DNA of 45,931 nt from Candidatus Latescibacterota bacterium. GTDB taxonomy: Bacteria; Latescibacterota; UBA2968; UBA8231. A program made the translations under genes and the position numbers. Below the pieces are notes generated by a model that saw nothing but the letters and a program-made list of their open reading frames with translations, did not search any database and was not told the origin of the DNA. The stretch is from NCBI GenBank assembly GCA_007136405.1, contig SLHA01000024.1, positions 1-45,931 of the forward strand. Reading direction: 5' to 3'. Shown in pieces: positions 18,315-25,952 of the stretch (positions are counted from its first letter, which is position 1; every line of letters starts with the position of its first letter).

Positions 18315-18391
18315 GGTTCACTCCTTGTGGGGTATGCGTGCGTCCGCTGCCGCACGAACCGGCAGTGGACGATGATGCAGTATGGCTGCGT

Positions 18392-18586
18392 CTACCGTGA
18401 TGCATGATCGTCACGCCGCGTCCGTATCCAGCGTCGGCCCAGAAGCCAGGCGATGACCAGCACGACACCAGCGGCAGCCAGCCTCCAGTCACCGTCCGGA
18501 GACTGCCATTCAACCAGACGCAACAGGACGATACCGATCACGGCCCCGAGCAGCGCACGACGCAGGATCCGCGGATACCATCGCAT
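18392..18586 (-). CDS. small two-helix membrane protein
   Basis: A 64-residue protein with two hydrophobic segments (about 10-27 and 36-52) separated by a charged EWQSPDGDW turn, and an arginine-rich tail. The positive ends suggest both termini are cytoplasmic. The ATG has GAGG about eleven bases upstream. It sits 48 bases after the 270-residue unknown protein and 77 bases before the aminotransferase on the same strand, so it may be co-transcribed. No family is recognised; the amphipathic pattern, not homology, supports it as a gene. Confidence 0.5.
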   Translation of the reverse strand: MRWYPRILRRALLGAVIGIVLLRLVEWQSPDGDWRLAAAGVVLVIAWLLGRRWIRTRRDDHASR

Positions 18587-18634
18587 GACGGGAATACCTC
18601 ATGTTGATGGGCACGGGATGCCGCGGAGGTGGAC

Positions 18635-19447
18635 TCAATCCGCCGGAAACAACTGATATAACATCGCAATGCCACCGAACATGCCTGGGAAACGGAACAG
18701 CACCGGATCCGCCGCGCCTGTACGCTGGATGATCTCCGGCGTCAACAGGGCCTTCTGGCGCTCGAACAGCGGGACCTGATCGTCCACGTCATAGGTCCCG
18801 GTGGAACGGGCCGCCGCCTGAGTGGCATGCACAGCCGGGTCAGCGGCGATTTTCTCCGCCATCCGGCCGAAGAAATCCTGTAGCACTCCGGTGTAACGGG
18901 CAGCCTGCATGCAAGCCTGGCTGCGCGTTTGCTGAAAGGCCGCATGACACGTGCGCAACCGGTCGGCGAATTCATCCGGCAACTCGTGGTCCGGACAAAA
19001 GGGTGCGGCATTGCCCTGGAGTGGCGTGCGGTCTTCCGTCTGGAAGGCGACCAGCACCTGGCGGCCAGGGAGCGGGCGGGCACGCAGCCGCGCGACCCGA
19101 CCGGGTTTCAATGTCACGATCTGGCCGGGACTCAGGTTGTTCACTTCGACGCCAGCAGGAGTGAGAACCTCGAGGTAGGCTTCCGCCTGATGATGCACCA
19201 TCAGGTACTCCAGCGGCAACCCGTTGACGCCGCAGCGTCCAAACGGCATGGAGATGGCCCATGCATCCCCTTCTTCCGCCGCGGGTTCAGCCTCCCCGCC
19301 GGTGAGGGCCTCGAGTTCGCCGGCCAGCCTCTTGGCTTCCAGGGCGGCGTCGGTGGGGAGAGCCTGCACGGCTCCACCGGCATCGAAACGCACTCGATAG
19401 GGCACTCCGTACCCGAAGAGGCGAGCATTCAGTGGGTCAGTGTGCAA
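18635..19447 (-). CDS. unrecognised 270-residue protein
   Basis: A soluble protein with no family I recognise. The start is TTG at 19447, with AGGAG nine bases upstream; no ATG alternative fits. The first half is beta-rich (YLEVLTPAGVEV, NNLSPGQIVTLKPG, RQVLVAFQTEDRTPLQG) and may be a small beta-barrel domain that includes a GQxVTLxPG turn. The second half (about 155-250) is helical with two Cys (RTCHAAF, SQACMQA) and ends in a hydrophobic FPGMFGGIAMLYQLF segment. No signal peptide. It is divergent from the aldehyde oxidoreductase gene, with 321 bases between. Confidence 0.65.
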   Translation of the reverse strand: MHTDPLNARLFGYGVPYRVRFDAGGAVQALPTDAALEAKRLAGELEALTGGEAEPAAEEGDAWAISMPFGRCGVNGLPLEYLMVHHQAEAYLEVLTPAGVEVNNLSPGQIVTLKPGRVARLRARPLPGRQVLVAFQTEDRTPLQGNAAPFCPDHELPDEFADRLRTCHAAFQQTRSQACMQAARYTGVLQDFFGRMAEKIAADPAVHATQAAARSTGTYDVDDQVPLFERQKALLTPEIIQRTGAADPVLFRFPGMFGGIAMLYQLFPAD

Positions 19448-19768
19448 ACGGACTCTCTCCTATACTGAGTGGGTAAAAGCCGCGTCGCTCCCGGTTTTCA
19501 GGTGCGACGCTGATCATGAATCGGCGACGGCGCTGATCACCCATCGACTGCAGCATTGCCGTCCAAGTAAGCGGAGCCGTCGACGCCTGTCAAGGTGCGG
19601 ACCGGACTCGAAGCGATGGCTGTCGGACTTGCTGCAATGACGTAAAATGCGGATCCTTACACCTCATGGAGTACCGGGGCAGCCGTCCGGACAGGCAGCC
19701 TCGGTGATCAACCGCGCGGGACAGGCCCGCTGACGCCCACCCGATTCATGTCGATGGAGGAATCCCTC
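19448..19768. other. 321-base divergent intergenic region, no gene seen
   Basis: It should hold the promoters of the 270-residue gene (minus) and the aldehyde oxidoreductase gene (plus). A TAAAAT at 19643-19648 could be a plus-strand -10, but no good -35 stands at the right distance. A GGAGG at 19756-19760 is the ribosome site of the plus-strand gene. I see nothing else. Confidence 0.4.
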
Positions 19769-21658
19769 ATGCCTAACGGCTACCAAGGCAAGATCCTGCG
19801 AATCAACCTGACTACCGGCCGCATAGGCTGTGACGCGCCGGACGAGCATTTCTACCGGACCTACCTCGGCGGCTGGGGAATGGTCGCCTACTATCTGCTC
19901 CGTGAGCTGGAGCCGGGTGTCGATCCGCTGGGCCCGGGGAACCTCCTGATCTTCGCCCCGGGCGTGTTCACCGGCACTCAACTGTCAGGCAGCGGCCGGT
20001 CCGCCGTAGGCGCCAAGAGCCCCCTGACCGGTGGTTTCGGCGAGGCGGATGTGGGAGGATTTTTTGCGGCCGAGCTGGTCCGCGCCGGGTACGACGGACT
20101 GATCGTCGAAGGCCGCGCCGAAGCTCCCGTCTATATCTACATCGACGACGACAAGGTCGAAATCCGCAGCGCCGAGGGTATATGGGGCAAGGATGTCGTG
20201 GAGACGGAAGACATGATCCGGCAGCAGACGGATCAGAAAGGACTGCGCTTCGCGGCCATCGGCCAGGCGGGCGAGAACCTCGTAGTCAATGCCTGCGTCA
20301 TGGAGGATCTGCATCACGCCGCCGGTCGTACCGGCATGGGCGCGGTGATGGGATCCAAGAACCTGAAGGCGGTCGCCTGCCGCGGTTCCGGGCGCAAGGC
20401 CGTGGCCGATGGCGCGCCCATAAAGGAACTGGTTTCCTGGCTCAACGACGACGGCAAGTCCAGCTACCGGGGTCTGCAGGAACACGGTACGGATGGAGGA
20501 CTGCTCGGTCTGCACGAAGACGGCGGACTGCCCACGCGCAACTTCCTCGAGGGGCAGTTCGAGGAGGCGGAGAGCATTACCGGAGCCACCATGACCGACA
20601 CCATCCTCAAACGGCGCGGCACATGTTACGCCTGTGTCGTTCGCTGCAAACGCGAGGTCGAGGTCAAGGAAGGCAAGTACAAGACGGATTCGGTGTACGG
20701 TGGCCCGGAATACGAAACAGCCGGTGCCCTGGGATCCAATTGTGGCGTCGGCAATCTGGAAGCCGTGGCCAAGGGCAATGCCATCTGCAACGCAACCGGA
20801 CTGGACACCATCGGCGGCGGCATGATGGTCTCGTTCGCCATGGAGTGCTACGAGAACGGGATCATCACGGACGAGGACACCGGCGGCATCAAGGCAAACT
20901 TCGGCAACGCCGATGCCATGATCCAGCTGCTGGAGATGATGGTCAATCGCCAGGGTATCGGTGATCTGCTGGCCCAGGGCTACGAGGCCTGCATCGAGGC
21001 CTGGGGACCGGCGGCACGGCCCTTTGCCATCCAGGTCAAGGGACAACCGCTGCCCATGCATGAACCACGCTATAAATTCGCGCTGGGGCTGGGATATGCC
21101 TTGTCGCCTACCGGTGCCGACCATGTCCACAACATCCATGACACGGCCTACACCAGCGAGGTGGGCATGGGCGGGGTGCAACCCTTCGGTATCCTGGAAC
21201 CGCTGCCCAAGGATGATCTGAGCCCGGCCAAGGTCCGCTTGTACCTGCACCATACCCATTTCTCCATTCTCAAGAACATGCTGGGCATGTGCCTCTTTCT
21301 CCCCTACGGCCCCAACCGGGTCACCGACATCGTCCGTGCCGTCACCGGGTGGGACACCTCGTTGTTCGAGCTCATGAAGGCAGCGGAACGCGGCCTGGCC
21401 ATGGCCCGGGCTTTCAACGCCCGGGAAGGGTTCAGCGCCAAGGACGACTACCTTCCGGATCGTTTCTTTGAACCCTTCACCACAGGACCGCTGGCGGGCG
21501 TCGCGCACAAGCGTCACGAGTTCCGCTCCGCCCTGCAGACCTACTATCAGATGGCCGGGTGGGACCCGGACATCGCCGCGCCCACCCGGGCCAAATACCA
21601 GGAACTCGGCCTGGACTGGGTTGCCAATGATCTGGAACGCCATGACGCCGTGGTTTGA
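19769..21658 (+). CDS. aor: aldehyde ferredoxin oxidoreductase (tungsten/molybdopterin type)
   Basis: A protein of 629 residues. It has the AOR N-terminal domain (YLGGWGMVAYYLLRELEPGVDPLGP, split in the family's usual way, and LSGSGRSAVGAKSPLTGGFGEADVGG). Cluster ligands are visible as TCYACVVRC (C286, C289, C293) plus LGMC (C508), the four Cys that bind the [4Fe-4S] cluster beside the bis-pterin tungsten site. The C-terminus ends YYQMAGWDPD...PTRAKYQELGL, the AOR signature. Such enzymes oxidise aldehydes to acids with ferredoxin, and are oxygen-sensitive. GGAGG sits eight bases before the ATG at 19769. It heads a plus-strand trio with an unknown protein and a DHDPS-family lyase. Tungsten and pterin genes are not in the window. 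Confidence 0.93.
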   Translation: MPNGYQGKILRINLTTGRIGCDAPDEHFYRTYLGGWGMVAYYLLRELEPGVDPLGPGNLLIFAPGVFTGTQLSGSGRSAVGAKSPLTGGFGEADVGGFFAAELVRAGYDGLIVEGRAEAPVYIYIDDDKVEIRSAEGIWGKDVVETEDMIRQQTDQKGLRFAAIGQAGENLVVNACVMEDLHHAAGRTGMGAVMGSKNLKAVACRGSGRKAVADGAPIKELVSWLNDDGKSSYRGLQEHGTDGGLLGLHEDGGLPTRNFLEGQFEEAESITGATMTDTILKRRGTCYACVVRCKREVEVKEGKYKTDSVYGGPEYETAGALGSNCGVGNLEAVAKGNAICNATGLDTIGGGMMVSFAMECYENGIITDEDTGGIKANFGNADAMIQLLEMMVNRQGIGDLLAQGYEACIEAWGPAARPFAIQVKGQPLPMHEPRYKFALGLGYALSPTGADHVHNIHDTAYTSEVGMGGVQPFGILEPLPKDDLSPAKVRLYLHHTHFSILKNMLGMCLFLPYGPNRVTDIVRAVTGWDTSLFELMKAAERGLAMARAFNAREGFSAKDDYLPDRFFEPFTTGPLAGVAHKRHEFRSALQTYYQMAGWDPDIAAPTRAKYQELGLDWVANDLERHDAVV

Positions 21659-21720
21659 TGCACTGCGGCGCGGTGCATGGTATGATCGGGAGACCTTATG
21701 ACACACGAAAGGACGGACAC

Positions 21721-22569
21721 ATGAAAGCCATGTTCGTACTCACACCGCCCGAATCCAGGCGGTTGATCGCCCGGGCCGTGGTACAGCTGCCCGAAGTCCA
21801 GACCGCATTGGAACAGGCCTACGTGTGCGTAGTCGGCGGTACTACCAACGGGTACATCGCGCAGGAACTGGCCGGACTGGACATCGCGCCACAGGCCTTT
21901 ACAGCCGGTACCAGTGCCCAGGGTGTCTTGTGCGTCACCCCCGCGGACCAGCGCGATCCCCACATACCGCTGGTGCTGCACCGGGGCGTTGTCGTCGACA
22001 AAAGCATGACCGATGTGTTCGAGGATTTCCATCTGGAAACGGTGGTCATCAAGGGAGCGAACGCCGTGGATCCAGAAGGCAACGTGGGGATCATCACGTC
22101 GGGATTCGATGGCGGCACGGTGGCGGCCACCATCGGCTACATGACTTCCACAGGCATGCAGTACATCTTTCCGGTGGGGCTGGAAAAGTTGATACCCTCC
22201 GTACCGGAAGCGGTCCAGTGGACCGGATCCAAGACCTTCGACTACTCGATGGGCGCCCATTTCGGCATGTATTGCCTCCACCATGGAATCGTCGTGACGG
22301 AGGTCCAGGCCCTGCAGAGCCTGTGCGGCGTCGCTGTCATGCATGTCGCCTCAGGCGGTATAGGCGGTAATGAAGGCGCCGTAATCCTGGTGGCCGAAGG
22401 TACCGAGTCCGAGGTCCGCGCCGCGATCGACCTGGTCGAGTCGGTGAAAGGCGAGCCACGCCTGGCCGCATTGAAAGGCGAGTGCAAGGACTGCCTGTAC
22501 GATCGTTGTGCCTACCATGGCATGGATGATTCCGAGCTCCCGGCCTGGCTGCAGCAGTCCCCAACCTGA
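21721..22569 (+). CDS. unrecognised 282-residue protein with Cys-rich tail
   Basis: Not assigned to a family. The ATG at 21721 has AAAGGA ten bases upstream. The first 130 residues read like an alpha/beta fold with nucleotide- or sugar-phosphate-type loops: VVGGTTNGYIAQEL (38-50) and VIKGANAVDPEGNVG (109-123), which recall loops of NagB/RpiA/CoA-transferase or LUD proteins; this is impression, not proof. A glycine-rich loop follows (VASGGIGGNEGAV, 209-221). The C-terminus has C255-x2-C258-x4-C263, possibly a metal or Fe-S site. The gene lies 62 bases after aor and 17 bases before the lyase gene, so the three probably form one operon and pathway. Confidence 0.75.
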   Translation: MKAMFVLTPPESRRLIARAVVQLPEVQTALEQAYVCVVGGTTNGYIAQELAGLDIAPQAFTAGTSAQGVLCVTPADQRDPHIPLVLHRGVVVDKSMTDVFEDFHLETVVIKGANAVDPEGNVGIITSGFDGGTVAATIGYMTSTGMQYIFPVGLEKLIPSVPEAVQWTGSKTFDYSMGAHFGMYCLHHGIVVTEVQALQSLCGVAVMHVASGGIGGNEGAVILVAEGTESEVRAAIDLVESVKGEPRLAALKGECKDCLYDRCAYHGMDDSELPAWLQQSPT

Positions 22570-22586
22570 GAGGAAGGCCACTGGAT

Positions 22587-23516
22587 ATGCCTGTGAACAA
22601 CAACCCCGCCGGCCTGCGCGCGCGCTTCGGCGCAGGCGGCGTGTACGTCTTCGTCATGACTCCGTTCAAAACCAGCAGGAACCGCCGGGGCCAGTACGAA
22701 CCGGATCTGGAGGGTATGGAGAGCAACGCCCGGTACTTCGCCGGTATAGAGGGACCCAAGACGCTGGTGATCTGCGGCGGCTCCGGTGAATTCCACTCGC
22801 TGACTGCCCGCGAGGTCATCGACCTGGCGACGGCGGCTGTCAGCGGCGCCGAGAGCCGATGTCAGATCGTGGCAGGGGTGGGCGGAACCACCAGGAATGC
22901 GGTCAGCATGTCGGAACGGGCACAGGGTGCAGGTTGCGACGGAGTGCTGGTCATGCCGCATCCCCCGGAAGTAAAGCGCGGTGAAAAGGTGCTGTACGAA
23001 CGGCACCGCGCCATTTCCGGTGCGATCGATATCGGCCTGATACCCTTTCGCGCCGGCGCTCAGTTGCTATCGCCGCAGTTGGTGACCCGTCTGGAAAAAA
23101 TGTCCAACGTGGTGGCCATCAAAGAGGAGAGCAACGCCGTGGACTGGGTGCGTACCGGCGTTCGCTTGACCGGTGGCCAACTGCCCATAATCACCGGCGG
23201 CGGCGAAAACATGGTTCCGTATTATTACCTTGCGGGGTCTGTGGGCTTCACCACCGGCATGGCCAATATCTCGTTGGCGCAGTCCATGGAGCTTCACCGC
23301 GTGGCCCTGGCCCGGGATTGGGACAAAGCCATGGAATGGCGCGACTATTTCGAACCGCTGACACAGATGCGGGGCGAACTGGGCAATGCCATGCTCAAAG
23401 GAGGACTCGAGATGCTGGGGCTGGCAGGCGGGCCTATTCGCCAGACCGGGGCCACCCTGGATGCTGCCGGGCGCCGGAAAGTCCGTAAACTCATGAAGGA
23501 AACAGGCCTGCTGTAA
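22587..23516 (+). CDS. dihydrodipicolinate synthase / KDG aldolase-family lyase (DapA superfamily)
   Basis: A protein of 309 residues of the DHDPS/N-acetylneuraminate lyase TIM-barrel family. GGSGEFHSLT (64-73) is the substrate carboxylate-binding turn and VVAIKEES holds the Schiff-base lysine (K179). The 'GEF' form and overall length resemble 5-dehydro-4-deoxyglucarate dehydratase (KdgD) and 2-keto-3-deoxy acid aldolases more than true DapA. The conserved Tyr that normally precedes the lysine by about 28 residues is not evident: the segment reads LIPFR (151-155). So activity may differ from the standard aldolase. Together with aor it could split a keto acid to pyruvate plus an aldehyde. It is followed by a terminator hairpin. 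Confidence 0.82.
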   Translation: MPVNNNPAGLRARFGAGGVYVFVMTPFKTSRNRRGQYEPDLEGMESNARYFAGIEGPKTLVICGGSGEFHSLTAREVIDLATAAVSGAESRCQIVAGVGGTTRNAVSMSERAQGAGCDGVLVMPHPPEVKRGEKVLYERHRAISGAIDIGLIPFRAGAQLLSPQLVTRLEKMSNVVAIKEESNAVDWVRTGVRLTGGQLPIITGGGENMVPYYYLAGSVGFTTGMANISLAQSMELHRVALARDWDKAMEWRDYFEPLTQMRGELGNAMLKGGLEMLGLAGGPIRQTGATLDAAGRRKVRKLMKETGLL

Positions 23517-23549
23517 TCCAGGCAGCATCGGTCCTGCGCCATCCGATCC

Positions 23550-23580
23550 GCCCCCCGGGGTTGGTTCAGCCTCGGGGGGC
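23550..23580. terminator. terminator hairpin between convergent lyase and aminotransferase genes
   Basis: GCCCCCCGGGG (23550-23560) pairs with CCTCGGGGGGC (23570-23580), 11 bp with one G-T pair and a 9-base loop. It lies 34 bases after one stop and 23 bases before the other, as expected for a bidirectional terminator. Flanking T-runs are poor. Confidence 0.65.
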
Positions 23581-23602
23581 TTCGTGCCGGACACGAGCGG
23601 TA

Positions 23603-24736
23603 TCACGAACAACCGTAATGCGCCCGCACCCGATCTATGACGTGCTCGACCTGGTTCGTCGTCAGATCCGGAAACATGGGCAGTGAGAGGATTTCGGCAC
23701 AGGCGCGCTCGCATTCGGGCAGGGTTCCCCGTCCGTACCCCAGACCGGCGTAGGCTGGAGTGCAATGCAGCGGATTGGGATATTGTACGGCGGTCTGCAC
23801 GCCGGCTTCCTTCAACTCTGCGGCCAACGCGTCCCGGTCCGGCACCCGCACCACGTACAGGTGATAGACGTGCTCGCCGTACCCGGCCACCGCCGGACAC
23901 GTCACGGCCTCCAGCGCAGCAAAACCCCTGTCGTAGCAGGCCGCCACCCGGCGCCGGGCCGCGTTCCAATCTTCCAGAAACGGCAGCTTGACGCCCAGCA
24001 CGGCACCCTGAAAACCGTCCATGCGGTGATTGTACCCGACCTCGCGATACAGAAATTTAGCGGCAGGATCCTGGCCGTGGTTGGCCAGGGCGCGCACGCG
24101 GGCTGCGATGTCCGCGTCATCCGTCACCACACCGCCGGCATCGCCGTAGGCGCCCAGGTTCTTGCCCGGATAAAAGCTGAAACAACCCACGTCTCCCATG
24201 GCACCCGCCCGCCGTCCCCGGTACGAGGCGCCGTGAGCCTGTGCCGCGTCTTCCACGACGCGCAACCCATGCTTGCGAGCCAGGTCCGTCAAAGGCTCCA
24301 TGTCAACCATCTGGCCATAGATATGCACCGGCAACAAGACCCGGGTATGCGGCGTTATTTGCGCCTCCACCTGGCCCACATCGAAGGTAAAATGCGTGGG
24401 TTCGATATCGACGAAAACCGGCTTCGCACCGACCTGAAGTATGGCTTCAACGGTGGCTCCAAAAGTATGCGGCGCAGTGATCACTTCGTCTCCTGGACCG
24501 ACGTCCAGCGCCGCCAACGCCAGCTTGAGTGCATCCGTGCCGTTGCTGACACCGACACAGTGAGCCACGCCGCAATACCGCGCGAAGGCCGCTTCGAAGG
24601 CCTGGACAGCGGGCCCCTGTATAAAGGCACAGTTCTCGATCACCCGAGCCAGCGCGGTGTCGATCTGGTCTTTGAGCGCCGTGTACTGGATACGGAGGTC
24701 GTTCATGGGTACGTTGACCCAGGGGACATCAGTCAT
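23603..24736 (-). CDS. DegT/DnrJ/EryC1-family sugar aminotransferase
   Basis: A protein of 377 residues with the full DegT pattern: VGVSNGTDALKLALAALDVGPGDE at the PLP phosphate site (split in the family's way), LRVVEDAAQAHGASY (Asp and Gln), and FSFYPGKNLGAYGDAG holding the Schiff-base lysine. The C-terminal GVQTAVQYPNPLHCTPAY and LSLPMFPDLT are those of WecE/ArnB/FdtB-like enzymes that aminate nucleotide-linked 3- or 4-keto sugars for surface glycans. It follows the kptA gene by 84 bases on the same strand, and no other glycan genes are adjacent. The start ATG at 24736 has no strong ribosome site; the ATG of 'MNDLRIQY', eleven codons in, is an alternative. Confidence 0.88.
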   Translation of the reverse strand: MTDVPWVNVPMNDLRIQYTALKDQIDTALARVIENCAFIQGPAVQAFEAAFARYCGVAHCVGVSNGTDALKLALAALDVGPGDEVITAPHTFGATVEAILQVGAKPVFVDIEPTHFTFDVGQVEAQITPHTRVLLPVHIYGQMVDMEPLTDLARKHGLRVVEDAAQAHGASYRGRRAGAMGDVGCFSFYPGKNLGAYGDAGGVVTDDADIAARVRALANHGQDPAAKFLYREVGYNHRMDGFQGAVLGVKLPFLEDWNAARRRVAACYDRGFAALEAVTCPAVAGYGEHVYHLYVVRVPDRDALAAELKEAGVQTAVQYPNPLHCTPAYAGLGYGRGTLPECERACAEILSLPMFPDLTTNQVEHVIDRVRAHYGCS

Positions 24737-24820
24737 GGTGTCTATGCTCTCTTGAGGACGAGGTCGCCTGCATGTTGCTGGCGCGCGCTACGAGGCACCG
24801 AGTTGCCGGACTGAGCCCGA

Positions 24821-25486
24821 TTACCGGCGGGTGGATTTGCGCAGCTTACGACCGTACGTATGCCCTCCCTCGGGCGCCTGGATGCGGCTGGCGGCAGCCT
24901 GCGAACCGGTGGTGTCCGCCCCCTGGATGGCTCCCACATACGCAGCCGGCACCTCCGGGGTCAGCACCACAGAACCACGCGCATAGAATGCGACACCGGC
25001 CTCTGCCGCCTCCTTGGCCCGCACTTCCACCACTACCGGCCCGCGCACCTCACGGCTACGCTCCGCCGCAGCCTCCCGTGTCAGCGACAAATGCACGTAA
25101 AAGCGGTCTCCGGGAACGATGCCCTGGGTCTTCATCCGCCGTGCCGCCGCGGCAGTGCTGCCCATATACAGCGTTTCAGGAGGCTGCATGGGCTCGCCAT
25201 CCATCTCGACGTAAAAACTGTGGCCGTACAGCGCTCGGATACCGTTCTCGGTGATCTCGAAACGGTGCTGCTCCGGATCATTGACCAGCGTCACGATATC
25301 GTCCTCGGTGACATCGTCGTAACGCTCCAGTACCGCCTGAATGACTTCTTTCAACGGTACATGGCCGTATGCGTCGATGTTCAGCCCGAACTCGTCAGGC
25401 CGGTGCCGCAGCATCAGCGAAAGCAGCCGCGAAATGCTTCGTCGATTGGCCAACGTTTGTCCTTCCGTTTTCCTGCTCAGTTCCAT
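24821..25486 (-). CDS. kptA: RNA 2'-phosphotransferase, Tpt1/KptA family
   Basis: A protein of 221 residues matching KptA: LMLRHRPDEFGL (R27-H28 pair), HRFEI (R75), IRALYGHSFYVEM, TLYMGST (usually LYHGT), FYVHLSLTREAA and GPVVVEVRAKEA...AFYARGSVVLTPEVP, which are the NAD+- and RNA-binding blocks in the family's order. The yeast homologue removes a 2'-phosphate from spliced tRNA with NAD+; in bacteria the natural substrate is not known. The His of the HGT motif is Met here. The tail after residue 195 is basic and disordered. The gene starts inside a 26-codon leader ORF and follows ftsZ on the same strand after 466 bases. Confidence 0.85.
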   Translation of the reverse strand: MELSRKTEGQTLANRRSISRLLSLMLRHRPDEFGLNIDAYGHVPLKEVIQAVLERYDDVTEDDIVTLVNDPEQHRFEITENGIRALYGHSFYVEMDGEPMQPPETLYMGSTAAAARRMKTQGIVPGDRFYVHLSLTREAAAERSREVRGPVVVEVRAKEAAEAGVAFYARGSVVLTPEVPAAYVGAIQGADTTGSQAAASRIQAPEGGHTYGRKLRKSTRR

Positions 25487-25557
25487 GGGTCGCGGTACTC
25501 CCTGACCGCCGCTGCAACCCGGAAGTCGGTCCGCGCGATGGTTTGCACTGCCAGCAT
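25477..25557 (-). CDS. short leader ORF overlapping the kptA start (26 residues)
   Basis: GGAGGAGG stands seven bases before an ATG at 25557 that opens 26 codons (MLAVQTIARTDFRVAAAVRE then YRDPWN) and stops at a TGA at 25477-25479, ten bases inside kptA in another frame. Its ribosome site is stronger than that of kptA, so kptA may be translated by coupling to it. It may encode no functional peptide. No homologue is known to me. Confidence 0.45.
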   Translation of the reverse strand: MLAVQTIARTDFRVAAAVREYRDPWN

Positions 25558-25952
25558 GCCTGCACCTCCTCCACAGGTATCTGGGAATGCCCGCTCAACT
25601 GGTTGCAGACCGTTGGCAATGTACACACAACCCAGCCTGCGATCAACCTTTTTGCGATCGACCGTTTGTAAGTGTGCGCCCGCATACCGGACAGACGTGT
25701 AAAGCGGCGACGCTCCCGCCTCCTTCCGGAAGCCGGCGCGCGCCGCCCTCGATTCTCTCCGGTGACCCGTTCCGGAACGACTGAAGGCTCAACCCGGTAC
25801 CGCACCCATGTTGATGCGTCCGGAGGGCGCGGGCGCCCTCCCTGGCGCTCCGAGGCACATGACGCCCTGCCAACGGTCCTGTGCCCGGGCATCTCGAACC
25901 CGCGCCAGGCCTCCCCCCGAACGCTATCCGCCAAAGCAACCCAGTTGTATCG
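25487..25952. other. 466-base gap between ftsZ and kptA
   Basis: Outside the leader ORF and promoter I see no gene; ORFs in it lack family features. One hairpin, GGAGGGC (25822-25828) with GCCCTCC (25835-25841), lies about 115 bases after the ftsZ stop and may end the dcw transcript, though no T-run follows. Confidence 0.4.
25618..25646 (-). promoter_or_regulatory. probable promoter of the leader ORF / kptA
   Basis: TTGATC (25641-25646), a 17-base spacer and TACATT (25618-25623) are correctly spaced on the minus strand, about 60 bases before the leader ATG. The -35 lies in one of two copies of GATCGCA 16 bases apart, which may be a regulator site. Confidence 0.5.

Noticed and set aside
19985-21706. 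573-codon open frame antisense to aor
   Set aside because: Codon bias of GC-rich DNA opens the antisense frame; the plus-strand AOR motifs are decisive.
25870-25910. tRNA T-arm-like GGTTCGA word on the minus strand
   Set aside because: The bases around it do not make a 5-bp T stem, and no acceptor or anticodon stem was found.
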